Both the position numbers and the translations under genes were made by a program. Positions 22,383 through 31,499 of a DNA stretch of 64,000 bases are shown here, one piece after another. The notes beneath the pieces were generated by a model, which saw only the letters and a list, made by a program, of their open reading frames with translations, searched no databases and was not told the origin of the DNA. This stretch comes from Enterococcus columbae DSM 7374 = ATCC 51263. Lineage in GTDB: Bacteria > Bacillota > Bacilli > Lactobacillales > Enterococcaceae. How positions within the stretch are numbered: the first letter of the stretch is position 1; each line of letters starts with the position of its first letter. The stretch covers positions 224,025 through 288,024 of the forward strand of contig NZ_KE136347.1 in NCBI RefSeq assembly GCF_000406925.1, written 5' to 3'.

Positions 22383-25094
22383 TTGGGAAAAATCTATGCA
22401 GTTGTCGATATTGAAACGACAGGAACAAATGCTAAGGAAGACCAGATTATCCAGTTTGCTTGTACTTTAGTGGAAAATGGGCAAATGATTCATACCTTTG
22501 CTACCGATATTAATCCTGGCAAACCGATTCCTAAAATGATTCAGCGATTAACACATTTAGATAATCGTCGGTTAAAAAATGCTCCGTATTTTGAGGATGT
22601 CGCTGAAACCATTTATCATTTATTAGCTGGAACTATTTTTGTAGCCCATAATGTTCATTTCGATTATACTTTTTTATCTAAAACCTTTGTCAAATATGGG
22701 TTTCCAAAGCTTACAATTGATGCAATCGATACGGTTGAATTGGCTCAAATTTTTCTACCAACAGCCAAAAGCTTTCGTCTAAACGATTTAGTTGAAAGCT
22801 TAGGTTTTAAGCATGACCGTCCACATCAAGCGGATAGTGATGCTTATGTAACGGCACAATTATTTTTGCATTTAACTGAGAAAATAAAAAGCTTGCCCTT
22901 AGCCACCTTGGGACAAATTTTACCTTTAGCGCCTAATTTAAGCCGACAAACAGGTGAATATATTCAAAAAATTTATCACCAAAGAGAGGTCGCACCCGAG
23001 ATTTTTGATCCAAAGCAATTTTTTAAAGTGGACGACTTGGTTTTAAAAAGGCGAACAGTTTTAAATGAGCGCCAGTTCGCCATAGACAGCAACCTTTCAT
23101 TTCCTAAAACCAAAAAAGGCAAGGAAAAGTATTTTGCCAATCAGTGGACACTAGGTAAAGAACAAGCTAAGCTGATGAATTTGTTACATCAACAATTTTC
23201 AACTGAAGGACAAACAGAACCCCTGCTAATTGAATTGTCGGCTAGTCAATTTACGCCTAGACTTTTCTTCTTGCCAATTGAATTTCAAGTGAGAGCAAAT
23301 CAGCCGATTATTTTGAGTTACGCCTCAGATGAATTTGTTAAAGAGTGGTATGCCTTGAGTTCAAATGAGCAGGTACAATTTACTTTTATGAATCAAATGA
23401 TGAATTATTATGCTGAAGAGTCCTACATTGATTTATTTAAGTTTAAGTTAAGCCTCGAAAAAAAAACTGATCAGAAATTAACTGCTTTATATCAAATGAT
23501 GATTTTGGTTTGGCTGACGGAAACGACGACTGGCGAATGGAGCGAGCTTGGCTTATATAACGAAGACCAACCGTTTTTTAAAGAAGTTTCTTGTCAGAAA
23601 GACCAAACGATTAAGTTGCCGTCTATATTTGAGCAGGCTGATTTTATTACCTGGCGCAACCAACGTTTGTTGACCAGTCAAGTTGTTTTAGTGAATCATC
23701 AGCAATTATGTGAACGAAAATTAGATGATTTATTAGCAAATGAACGTTTTAAGCAGATTTTATTTGCTGAGTTTCAATATTTATTGGCTACTCTCACTAA
23801 TCGTCCGGCTATGGTATTTAATAATAAACAAGCAGATAAATTATTAGCCCGTGTGTTAGAGTGGGCAAATGCGCAACGTCCATTATTAATCGAGCCAATT
23901 AAGCAATCACTAAATCATTTGGCGGCAGTTGTAAGACTAGTTGATGAAATACAACGACAATTTTTTGAAGAATGGATTGAATATTTCAATCATCCTTCAG
24001 AACAAATTTGGACCCAAGCAAGGGCTACTCAATTACCTGTGCGCTTATATCGAAATAGTCAACAATTATTGAAAGCCTATGCCGAAATTGTTACTTTAAT
24101 TGACCAATTAAAAACGCAAGCAAACAATAAACAGAATCATTCGGAGGTAGACTATCCTTTTGTTAAAGAATGTTTTGAATATGCCCAAGCGTTACAAGAA
24201 CATCAACAAATTTTAAAAGATTGGTTTGAAGATTGGCAGACACCGACACTACATACGTTTTTAATTGATGCTGCCAAGCAACAGGTCACGCTAAATTACT
24301 ATGCTTTTGCTCGTTTACATCCAATGTTTGCTTATTTAAATGAGCAATTTACTAAGGTGATCGCTGTTGGCAGTGGGTTTTATCTACCTTTTGATAAAGA
24401 CTATATTCAACGTCGCACACATATTCAAGCGCCGATTAAGCGCCTAACCTTTGCTGAAGAAAATTTACAGGTAAAGCTTTTGGTGCCCAAAAACGGACTA
24501 TCTATACCAGAAGCTGATACGGATAGTTATGTTGATTATCTTTCAAGTAAAATTAGGCAAGCATTAGTCAAAGAAGAAGCTTGTCTGGTTGTGTTCAATT
24601 CACAAGAAGTGTTGACAGGAGTCTATCAAGCAATTCATGAGCAACTAACTAAGCAAGGCCAAGAAATTTTGGCAGTAGGGGTGAATAGTAGTTTAGCTAA
24701 AATCTTGAAACGCTTTGAATCAGCGAATCATCCATTAGTCTTTATATTGATGCAGCATCTAGTTGATAGTAATTTAAGCAAGCTACATTTTCCTAAGGTG
24801 ATTATTGCTCGTTTGCTGTTTAGTAATCCTACATCAACAAAGACCAAATGGTATTATGAATATTTAAAAAAACAAGGGCTAGATCCTTTCTACAATGATT
24901 CCTTGCCGCAAGCAACTTTGCGTTTAAGACGTGCTTTTGATTTGCTAGATTTTTCTAAGGAAAGTACCTTAATGGTATTAGATAAGCGCATTGTAACGAC
25001 CGCTTACGGGAAGAAAATGCAGAAGATTTTACCTAAGCAATTGCACTGGCAAGAATATTTAGTGCTTGCTGATGAAAGTGATGAAAAAAATTAA
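22383..25094 (+). CDS. dinG: DinG-like protein: intact DEDDh exonuclease, degenerate helicase
   Basis: 903 aa from a TTG at 22383 with AAGGAGGA upstream. Residues 1-165 form a DnaQ-like 3'-5' exonuclease with all acidic residues: D9 and E11 (VVDIETTG), D94 (HNVHFDYTFL) and H148/D153 (HQADSD). The rest aligns with the DinG/XPD-like helicase, but its key motifs are gone. Walker A is replaced by IELSASQFTPRLF (about 283-295), with no GKT. The DEAH box is FAEFQ (461-465). The GxGRLIR motif near 865 is RRAFDLLDF. The frame is uninterrupted, so it is not a simple pseudogene. S. aureus DinG is known to act as a nuclease rather than a helicase; this protein has gone further. Position before ypmB-aspB-asnS matches Bacillus. 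Confidence 0.88.
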   Translation: MGKIYAVVDIETTGTNAKEDQIIQFACTLVENGQMIHTFATDINPGKPIPKMIQRLTHLDNRRLKNAPYFEDVAETIYHLLAGTIFVAHNVHFDYTFLSKTFVKYGFPKLTIDAIDTVELAQIFLPTAKSFRLNDLVESLGFKHDRPHQADSDAYVTAQLFLHLTEKIKSLPLATLGQILPLAPNLSRQTGEYIQKIYHQREVAPEIFDPKQFFKVDDLVLKRRTVLNERQFAIDSNLSFPKTKKGKEKYFANQWTLGKEQAKLMNLLHQQFSTEGQTEPLLIELSASQFTPRLFFLPIEFQVRANQPIILSYASDEFVKEWYALSSNEQVQFTFMNQMMNYYAEESYIDLFKFKLSLEKKTDQKLTALYQMMILVWLTETTTGEWSELGLYNEDQPFFKEVSCQKDQTIKLPSIFEQADFITWRNQRLLTSQVVLVNHQQLCERKLDDLLANERFKQILFAEFQYLLATLTNRPAMVFNNKQADKLLARVLEWANAQRPLLIEPIKQSLNHLAAVVRLVDEIQRQFFEEWIEYFNHPSEQIWTQARATQLPVRLYRNSQQLLKAYAEIVTLIDQLKTQANNKQNHSEVDYPFVKECFEYAQALQEHQQILKDWFEDWQTPTLHTFLIDAAKQQVTLNYYAFARLHPMFAYLNEQFTKVIAVGSGFYLPFDKDYIQRRTHIQAPIKRLTFAEENLQVKLLVPKNGLSIPEADTDSYVDYLSSKIRQALVKEEACLVVFNSQEVLTGVYQAIHEQLTKQGQEILAVGVNSSLAKILKRFESANHPLVFILMQHLVDSNLSKLHFPKVIIARLLFSNPTSTKTKWYYEYLKKQGLDPFYNDSLPQATLRLRRAFDLLDFSKESTLMVLDKRIVTTAYGKKMQKILPKQLHWQEYLVLADESDEKN

Positions 25095-25187
25095 ATTTCT
25101 TTCTATTTATTTTTGAAAATAGCAGTAATTACTGGATAATCTGCTATAATAATAAATGCCAAAAATGGAAAGGAGATAGGAAGTTAT

Positions 25188-25682
25188 TTGAAACGAAGCA
25201 AAGCAAAAGAACATAAGCTAAATATTTTCTTGCTAGGCGGAATTTATTTTTTATTAGCAATTATTTTATTGAGTTGTCTATTTTATTTAAAAGCGACTAA
25301 GCCCTATCGCCAAGCTCGCAGTGAGGCTAGTGAAATCGCGACAAAATACGCTAAAATTGCTGAGATTGATCAATTTTATTGGTTTAATCGTAAAGCGACC
25401 TATTTTAGTGTGTTAGGTAAGGATGATACTGGAAAATCCAAGCTAGTCTTGATTAATCAAAAAAGTGGTAAAGTGCACATTTATAATCAAAAAGATGGCT
25501 ATAGTGAAGCTGAGATTTCTCAGCAGGTGGCTAATGATTATCCGAATGAAAAGATTACTAAACTAGCGATTGGTATGAGAAGAAAACAGGTGGTTTGGGA
25601 AGTAGTCACCAAAAATAGTGAAGGAATTTTTCAATATCATTTTTATGGTTATAAAACTGGTGAAAAATTAAAAAATGAGTAA
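25188..25682 (+). CDS. ypmB: YpmB-like membrane-anchored protein (DUF5590)
   Basis: 164-aa protein with one N-terminal membrane segment (LNIFLLGGIYFLLAIILLSCLFYL) and an outside domain of the DUF5590/PepSY-like type. It starts with TTG at 25188 behind AAAGGAGA. A TGCTATAAT extended -10 element at 25142-25150 suggests its own promoter. The order dinG-like, ypmB, aspB, asnS is that of Bacillus subtilis (there with ypmA as well), which supports the name. The function is unknown. Confidence 0.8.
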   Translation: MKRSKAKEHKLNIFLLGGIYFLLAIILLSCLFYLKATKPYRQARSEASEIATKYAKIAEIDQFYWFNRKATYFSVLGKDDTGKSKLVLINQKSGKVHIYNQKDGYSEAEISQQVANDYPNEKITKLAIGMRRKQVVWEVVTKNSEGIFQYHFYGYKTGEKLKNE

Positions 25683-25708
25683 GACAATAGAAAAAAGGGA
25701 TGAGTGAA

Positions 25709-26896
25709 ATGAATTTATCAAAAAAAGTTCAAGCGTTAGCACCATCTGCTACTTTAGCAGCGGCTGCTAAAGCCAAGGCATTAAAAGCACAAGGAATTGA
25801 TGTTTTAAGCTTAACGGTTGGTGAGCCTGATTTTGCAACACCAGAAAATATTCAAAAGGCGGCTATCGCAGCGATTCAATCAGGAAAGGCAAGCTATTAT
25901 ACACAATCTGCAGGTATTCCGGAATTAAGACAAGCGGTTGTTGATTATATGCAGAAAAATTATGGCTTGACATATAATGTAAATCAGACGATTATTACAG
26001 ATGGGGCAAAATTTGCTTTATATCTACTTTTTCAAACTATTTTAGATGAAGCAGATGAGGTCATTATTCCACTACCTTATTGGGTAAGTTATAGTGAGCA
26101 AGTAAAATTAGCTGGCGGGGTACCTGTTTTTGCTACCTCTGATGAAGAAGATAGTTTTAAAGTGAGTGTGGCTGATTTAGAAAAGGTGCGTAGTGCTAAG
26201 ACTAAAGCAATCATCATTAATTCCCCCTCTAATCCAACTGGCATGATTTATAGCCCAGAGGAATTACAAGCGATTGGTCAATGGGCAGTAGACAATCAAA
26301 TCTTAATTGTAGCTGACGATATTTATGGTCGCTTAATTTATGGTGAGCATACCTTTACTTCAATTGCGATGCTAGGTGAAGCGATTAAAGACAATACAAT
26401 TGTCATTAATGGTGTTTCTAAAACCTATGCAATGACTGGTTGGCGAATTGGTTTTGCAGTAGGAAAAGAAGAAATTATCCAAGGAATGATTAAGATTGCT
26501 TCTCAGTCTACGAGTAATCCAACGGCAGTTAGTCAATATGCAGCTTTAGAAGCCTTAACGGGTGATCAGTCTTCAGTGGAAGCGATGCGTAAAGTATTTG
26601 AAGAACGGCTCAATCGCCTTTACCCGCTATTAAAAGAAATTCCAGGGTTTAAGGTTCAAAAACCACAAGCTTGTTTTTATTTCTTTGTCAATGTTAGCGA
26701 AACCTTGAAGTTGTGTGGTTATCAAGAGGCAAGTAGCTTTGTAGAGGACTTGCTAAATGAAGCACATGTGGCTTTAGTTACTGGTGCTGGTTTTGGGATG
26801 GATCAATATGTCCGAATTAGTTATGCAACTGATTGGGAAACAATAGAAAAAAGTGTTCAACGGATCAAAGCTTTTGTTGAAAGAAAAGCTCAATAA
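25709..26896 (+). CDS. aspB: Aspartate aminotransferase
   Basis: PLP-dependent class-I transaminase interconverting aspartate/2-oxoglutarate and oxaloacetate/glutamate, 395 aa. Visible are SLTVGEPDFATP, the NSPSNPTG motif, DDIYGRLIY (Asp contacting the cofactor ring), the PLP lysine in NGVSKTYAMTGWRIGF, and a C-terminal RISYA arginine. The ATG at 25709 is preferred to that at 25700, which abuts the ribosome site. asnS follows 48 bases later, so aspartate supply and asparaginyl-tRNA formation are linked as in Bacillus. Confidence 0.95.
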   Translation: MNLSKKVQALAPSATLAAAAKAKALKAQGIDVLSLTVGEPDFATPENIQKAAIAAIQSGKASYYTQSAGIPELRQAVVDYMQKNYGLTYNVNQTIITDGAKFALYLLFQTILDEADEVIIPLPYWVSYSEQVKLAGGVPVFATSDEEDSFKVSVADLEKVRSAKTKAIIINSPSNPTGMIYSPEELQAIGQWAVDNQILIVADDIYGRLIYGEHTFTSIAMLGEAIKDNTIVINGVSKTYAMTGWRIGFAVGKEEIIQGMIKIASQSTSNPTAVSQYAALEALTGDQSSVEAMRKVFEERLNRLYPLLKEIPGFKVQKPQACFYFFVNVSETLKLCGYQEASSFVEDLLNEAHVALVTGAGFGMDQYVRISYATDWETIEKSVQRIKAFVERKAQ

Positions 26897-26944
26897 TCAT
26901 CCGTTAATATATATTTTTTGAAAAGATAGATTGGAGAGACTCTC

Positions 26945-28243
26945 GTGAAACAAATTCAAATTGCTGATTCAAGAAATCACGTTGGTGAAGTTGTTAAGAT
27001 CGGTGCTTGGGTGGCTAATAAGCGTTCAAGTGGGAAAATTGCTTTCTTACAGCTTCGTGATGGAACTGCGTATTTCCAAGGCGTAGTGGTTAAAAGTGAA
27101 GTGCCTGAAGAGGTATTTCAATTAGCTAAAGGATTAAACCAAGAAACCTCTGTTTGGATTATTGGTGAAATCAGAGAAGATGCTCGTTCAAAATTTGGTT
27201 ATGAAATCGGCATTCAAAATATCGAAGTAATTGGTGAAAGTCATGAATATCCAATTACGCCAAAAGAGCATGGAACAGACTTTTTAATGGATCACCGTCA
27301 TTTATGGTTACGTTCATCAAAACAACATGCGATTATGCAAATTCGTAATGAAATCATTCGTGCATCCTATGAGTTTTTCAATAATCATGGTTTTGTAAAA
27401 GTAGACCCACCTATTTTAACTGGTTCTGCGCCTGAAGGTACGACTGATTTATTTGAAACGAATTATTTTGATCAAAAGGCTTACTTATCACAATCTGGTC
27501 AATTATATATGGAAGCTGCTGCAATGGCGATGGGACGCGTGTTCTCGTTTGGGCCAACCTTCCGTGCTGAAAAATCAAAAACGCGTCGTCATTTGATTGA
27601 GTTTTGGATGATTGAACCAGAAATGGCGTTTATGCATCAAGAAGAAAGTCTAGAAATTCAAGAGCAATATGTGGCTTATTTAGTTCAAAATGTTTTAGAT
27701 CATTGTGATTATGCTTTAGATGTTTTAGGAAGAGATCGCAGTGTATTAGAAAAATATACTAAACTACCATATGCGCGTATTAGCTACGATGAAGCGATTG
27801 AACGCTTGCAAGCAAATGGCTTTGATGATATTCAATGGGGAGATGATTTTGGCTCTCCACATGAAACATTTATCGCTAATTCCTTTGAACAACCAGTATT
27901 TATCATGAATTATCCAAAGGCAATTAAGCCGTTTTACATGAAACCACATCCAACACGAGATGATGTGGTAATCTGTGCCGATTTAATTGCACCAGAAGGT
28001 TATGGTGAAATTATCGGAGGTTCAGAACGGGCAACTGACTATGACTATTTACTAGCGCAAATTAAGCAACACGGCTTGGACGAAAAAGAATATGCTTGGT
28101 ACTTAGATTTACGTAAATATGGGACTGTGCCACATTCTGGTTTCGGTTTAGGCTTAGAAAGAACCGTGACTTGGATTGCTGGTATTGACCATGTGCGTGA
28201 AGCCAGCCCATTCCCACGTTTATTAAACCGGATTTATCCATAA
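26945..28243 (+). CDS. asnS: Asparaginyl-tRNA synthetase
   Basis: Class-IIb synthetase, 432 aa. An N-terminal OB-fold anticodon-binding domain ([22 protein letters not shown]) is followed by the catalytic core with motif 2 ([22 protein letters not shown]) and motif 3 ([15 protein letters not shown]). The start is GTG at 26945, supported by GGAGAG upstream. The presence of AsnRS indicates direct Asn-tRNA formation. Confidence 0.97.
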   Translation: MKQIQIADSRNHVGEVVKIGAWVANKRSSGKIAFLQLRDGTAYFQGVVVKSEVPEEVFQLAKGLNQETSVWIIGEIREDARSKFGYEIGIQNIEVIGESHEYPITPKEHGTDFLMDHRHLWLRSSKQHAIMQIRNEIIRASYEFFNNHGFVKVDPPILTGSAPEGTTDLFETNYFDQKAYLSQSGQLYMEAAAMAMGRVFSFGPTFRAEKSKTRRHLIEFWMIEPEMAFMHQEESLEIQEQYVAYLVQNVLDHCDYALDVLGRDRSVLEKYTKLPYARISYDEAIERLQANGFDDIQWGDDFGSPHETFIANSFEQPVFIMNYPKAIKPFYMKPHPTRDDVVICADLIAPEGYGEIIGGSERATDYDYLLAQIKQHGLDEKEYAWYLDLRKYGTVPHSGFGLGLERTVTWIAGIDHVREASPFPRLLNRIYP

Positions 28244-28251
28244 ACTATTTT

Positions 28252-28283
28252 AGACACGAGCTTAAATGGCTTGTGTCTTTTTT
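28252..28283 (+). terminator. Terminator after asnS
   Basis: GACACGAGC pairs with GGCTTGTGTC and six Ts follow. Confidence 0.85.
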
Positions 28284-28317
28284 AAGTGGTTTAAAGCTTA
28301 AATTTTTCTTTTGTGAT

Positions 28318-28346
28318 TTGCTATTTTAGAGTAAATTGGTTACAAT
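28318..28346 (+). promoter_or_regulatory. Promoter of the GtrA-like gene
   Basis: TTGCTA (28318-28323), a 17-base spacer and TACAAT (28341-28346), 27 bases before the ATG. Confidence 0.6.
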
Positions 28347-28373
28347 GGTCTGGTGTAAATTAGTGAGGTGAAG

Positions 28374-28817
28374 ATGTTGCGCCTAATTGTGCAGGTGAAA
28401 AATTATTTAGAAGAAAAAAATTTGTGGGAAATTATCGCCTATCTTTTTTTTGGCGGTCTGACTTTTTTGGTTAATTTTGTTACCTATTTTGTATTTTTAA
28501 GTATTTTGGATGTGAATTACGTTGTCAGTAATTTTATCTCTTGGGTAGTTTCGGTGCTGTTTGCTTATATTACGAATAAGTTGTGGGTATTTCAGTCGAA
28601 AAATAAAACGTATTCGGAAACGTTGAAAGAGTTAGTTTTATTCTTTGCTGCTCGGATTGTTACTTTAGGATTAGATATGGGTTCATTATCTTTTTGTTTA
28701 GAGATATTAAAGACAAATAACTTTATTGCTAAGTTTGTTTCGCAATTTATTGTCATTGTCTCTAATTATGGATTTAGTAAATTGGTTATTTTTAAAAAAG
28801 CAAAAGAGAAAATATAA
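28374..28817 (+). CDS. GtrA-family membrane protein
   Basis: 147-aa protein with four membrane segments, the full GtrA/DPMS1 layout: IIAYLFFGGLTFLVNFVTYFV, an NFISWVVSVLFAYITNKLWVF segment with the family's conserved Asn-Lys, a third helix with Arg, and the end VSNYGFSKLVIFKK. GtrA proteins are thought to help move lipid-linked sugars across the membrane for wall or teichoic-acid glycosylation. No glycosyltransferase is adjacent, so its partner is not visible. Confidence 0.88.
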   Translation: MLRLIVQVKNYLEEKNLWEIIAYLFFGGLTFLVNFVTYFVFLSILDVNYVVSNFISWVVSVLFAYITNKLWVFQSKNKTYSETLKELVLFFAARIVTLGLDMGSLSFCLEILKTNNFIAKFVSQFIVIVSNYGFSKLVIFKKAKEKI

Positions 28818-28931
28818 AATAACTTAAAATTTATAAAATGATAAGAACTTTATAAAAAATATTTCTATCTTAAACAGTTTCGTGTATAATAAAACGAGTT
28901 AGTAGTAATTTGTATTAAGGAGGCTTATGTT

Positions 28932-30170
28932 TTGAGTAAACAGCCAACTAATGAACAGACGTCAGTTAATCGTTCAGAGACTGCTTCGACACAGGAAGCA
29001 TCAGCCAGACGTCAATCTCGTCAGCATTATCGAAAAATTACACCTGAAATGCGTGCGAAATATCAAAAAGAAAAAAGACTGAATCGACGTAACACTGAAG
29101 ATAGAATTGTAAATAAAATCGTAACGATCGTCGTCGTCGTTTTGGTTTTAATTATTTCTATTTTAGGTTTTACGGTTTTTAGATATGTACAATCAAGCTT
29201 AAATCCGTTAGACCCTCAAAGTACAAAAAAAGTAGAAATTACCATTCCAAATGGTTCGTCGAATAAAATGATTGGCGAAATCTTAGAAAAAGGGAAAATT
29301 ATTAAGAGCGGTTTGGTCTTTAACTATTATACTAAGTTTAATAATTTAACTGGTTTTCAAGCAGGAACCTATCAGTTAAGTGCCAATATGACCTTAGATA
29401 CCATTAGCAAGAAGCTACAAGGTGGGAAGGGTCTTAGTGTAGCTGATGTGAAATTAACCATTCCAGAGGGCTTTACGGTTGAACAAATCGCTGATAAGCT
29501 AGCTGATAAAACAGAATTGAAGAAGAAGGCTTTCTTGAAGCTGATGAATGATGATCAATTCTTTGAGCAAATGTTAGCCAAATATCCTAAATTGTTAACC
29601 TCAGCTAGCCAAGCACAAAATGTGAAGTATCGTTTGGAAGGCTATTTATTCCCAGCCACCTATGACTATCTAAAAGGAATGTCATTAGAAGATTTGGTTG
29701 GTCAAATGATTGCTAAGACCGATGCGATAATGCAACCTTATTATGATCAGATTGCACAGAAGAATATGACCGTACAACAAGTGTTAACCTTAGCTTCTTT
29801 GGTCGAAAAAGAAGGGGTTAATGACAGTGATCGGAAAAATATTGCGCAAGTCTTTTATAATCGTTTGAACAATAATATGCCGTTGCAGTCCGATATTTCG
29901 GTTTTATATGCAATCGGTAAGACGAAAGAAGTCGTAACGATTAAAGATACGCAAGTAGACTCGCCCTATAACTTATATCAAAATACAGGCTTTGGCCCAG
30001 GACCTTTCAATAATCCGGGTGAAAAATCGATTCAAGCAGTCTTAAATCCTATCAGCAATAACTACTTTTACTTTGTTGCTGATGTGAAAACAGGCAAGGT
30101 TTACTTTGCTGAAACTTTAGAAGAGCATAATCAATTAGTAGAAGAATATGTTAATCAAAAGAATGATTAG
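28932..30170 (+). CDS. mltG: Endolytic murein transglycosylase MltG
   Basis: Membrane-bound enzyme (YceG fold) that cuts nascent glycan strands and sets their length. It is 412 aa, from a TTG at 28932 with AAGGAGG 8 bases upstream. A cytoplasmic, basic and Gln/Ser-rich N-terminus (about 1-60) precedes one membrane helix (IVTIVVVVLVLIISILGFTVF), then a LysM-like region and the catalytic domain. The catalytic Glu is in LASLVEKEGV, and further conserved blocks are LQSDISVLYA and SPYNLYQNTGFGPGP. greA follows 22 bases later, a common pairing in Firmicutes. Confidence 0.94.
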   Translation: MSKQPTNEQTSVNRSETASTQEASARRQSRQHYRKITPEMRAKYQKEKRLNRRNTEDRIVNKIVTIVVVVLVLIISILGFTVFRYVQSSLNPLDPQSTKKVEITIPNGSSNKMIGEILEKGKIIKSGLVFNYYTKFNNLTGFQAGTYQLSANMTLDTISKKLQGGKGLSVADVKLTIPEGFTVEQIADKLADKTELKKKAFLKLMNDDQFFEQMLAKYPKLLTSASQAQNVKYRLEGYLFPATYDYLKGMSLEDLVGQMIAKTDAIMQPYYDQIAQKNMTVQQVLTLASLVEKEGVNDSDRKNIAQVFYNRLNNNMPLQSDISVLYAIGKTKEVVTIKDTQVDSPYNLYQNTGFGPGPFNNPGEKSIQAVLNPISNNYFYFVADVKTGKVYFAETLEEHNQLVEEYVNQKND

Positions 30171-30192
30171 TTAGTGATAAAGGAGAATTCAA

Positions 30193-30666
30193 ATGGTAGA
30201 AAAAGTTTATCCAATGACCCAAGAAGGTAAAGAAAAATTAGAACGTGAATTAGAAGAATTAAAAACAGTTAAGCGTGGAGAAATTATCGAGCGAATTAAA
30301 ATTGCTCGTAGCTTCGGTGACTTATCTGAAAACTCAGAGTACGAATCAGCTAAAGATGAACAAGCTTTCGTTGAAGGTAGAATTACTACCTTAGAAAATA
30401 TGATTCGTTTTGCACAAATCATTGATAATGATGGAGTAGCTCAAGATGAAGTATCAATTGGTAAAACAGTTGTCTTTAAAGAATTGCCAGATGGTGAAGA
30501 AGAAGAATATACTATTGTAGGTAGTGCGGAATCTGATCCATTTGCGGGTAAAATTTCAAATGATTCACCAATTGCTCAGGCTTTAATTGGTAAAAAAGTC
30601 AACGACGAAGTAAGCATTTCAACTCCTGGTGGCGATATTTTAGTCCAAATTATCTCTGTTCAATAG
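30193..30666 (+). CDS. greA: Transcript cleavage factor GreA
   Basis: 157-aa factor that inserts a coiled coil into RNA polymerase and triggers cleavage of backtracked RNA. The N-terminal coiled coil (about 1-75) has the acidic tip residues in [16 protein letters not shown]. The C-terminal FKBP-like domain ends [12 protein letters not shown]. It follows mltG in the same orientation and ends in a terminator. Confidence 0.97.
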   Translation: MVEKVYPMTQEGKEKLERELEELKTVKRGEIIERIKIARSFGDLSENSEYESAKDEQAFVEGRITTLENMIRFAQIIDNDGVAQDEVSIGKTVVFKELPDGEEEEYTIVGSAESDPFAGKISNDSPIAQALIGKKVNDEVSISTPGGDILVQIISVQ

Positions 30667-30700
30667 AAGAAAATAGCAAGATTCGTTGGTTTGAAATGAA

Positions 30701-30743
30701 AATGAGGATGTGTTCGCAAAGTCGACTACATCCTTATTTTTTT
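30701..30743 (+). terminator. Terminator after greA
   Basis: AATGAGGATGT pairs with ACATCCTTATT and a T run follows. Only about 6 bases separate the last T from the ribosome site of the next gene. Confidence 0.8.
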
Positions 30744-30761
30744 AAAAAGAGGTGATTGATG

Positions 30762-31499
30762 ATGAGGATGATGAACTCTTGGCGCTTTTATATTGTAGTG
30801 AATATTCTGTTAGTCATTCTATCTTTATGGCAAATTGTAGGCGACATTGATCTAACTATCTTTTTGCTATTAGGGAGCCTGAGTTTGTTTTTACATTATA
30901 CGCGCAGAAAAAAAGTAAAAAATATCAATTTATTACTATGGATTGGCTGTGTTTTTATTTTCATTAGTTTAATCAATAGTTATGCCTTTTGGTTAATTTT
31001 AATTTTTAACGTTTTATTCTTGGCGCTTAAAGGTTTTGAATTTGCCGATATTGATTTTTCCTCTCTCTTTTTTTGGCGAAAAAAGCAAATTATTATGGTT
31101 GCAACAAAAGAACCAGAAAAACAGCCTGAACCAATTACACGACAAAAATATTTTGGTAGTCAGATTATTGGCAATCAAGTTTATGCTTGGGATGACATTA
31201 ACCTCAGTGTGTTAGCAGGCGATACCATTATTGATTTAGGGAATACCTTATTGCCTAAAAAGCAAAATATTATTTTATTAAGAAAAGGCTTTGGCCGGAC
31301 ACGGATTTTAGTGCCTCAAGGAATTGGTCTTGAAATTCAACACGTAGCTTTTCGTGGAGATTTACATGTGGATAATACTGTCTACGCTTTAAATCAAGAG
31401 CAGATAATCATACATGAGACGCTTTATACTGAAAGTGAACGTAAATTAAAGATTATTTCTAACGTTTTTATCGGTGATGTAGAGGTGATTCGTATATGA
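30762..31499 (+). CDS. liaF: LiaF-like regulator of the envelope-stress system
   Basis: 245-aa membrane protein. About four hydrophobic helices lie in residues 8-95, followed by a soluble domain of the 'cell wall-active antibiotics response' type (DUF2154) from about 125, with IIDLGNTLLPKKQN and GFGRTRILVPQGIG. In Bacillus, LiaF inhibits LiaS until wall damage is sensed. GAGGTG (30749-30754) favours the ATG at 30762 or 30759. The stop overlaps liaS. Confidence 0.92.
   Translation: MRMMNSWRFYIVVNILLVILSLWQIVGDIDLTIFLLLGSLSLFLHYTRRKKVKNINLLLWIGCVFIFISLINSYAFWLILIFNVLFLALKGFEFADIDFSSLFFWRKKQIIMVATKEPEKQPEPITRQKYFGSQIIGNQVYAWDDINLSVLAGDTIIDLGNTLLPKKQNIILLRKGFGRTRILVPQGIGLEIQHVAFRGDLHVDNTVYALNQEQIIIHETLYTESERKLKIISNVFIGDVEVIRI

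Noticed and set aside
22383-25094. Calling the DinG-like gene a pseudogene
   Set aside because: The frame is open over 903 codons with a good ribosome site and all exonuclease residues kept; only the helicase motifs are changed.
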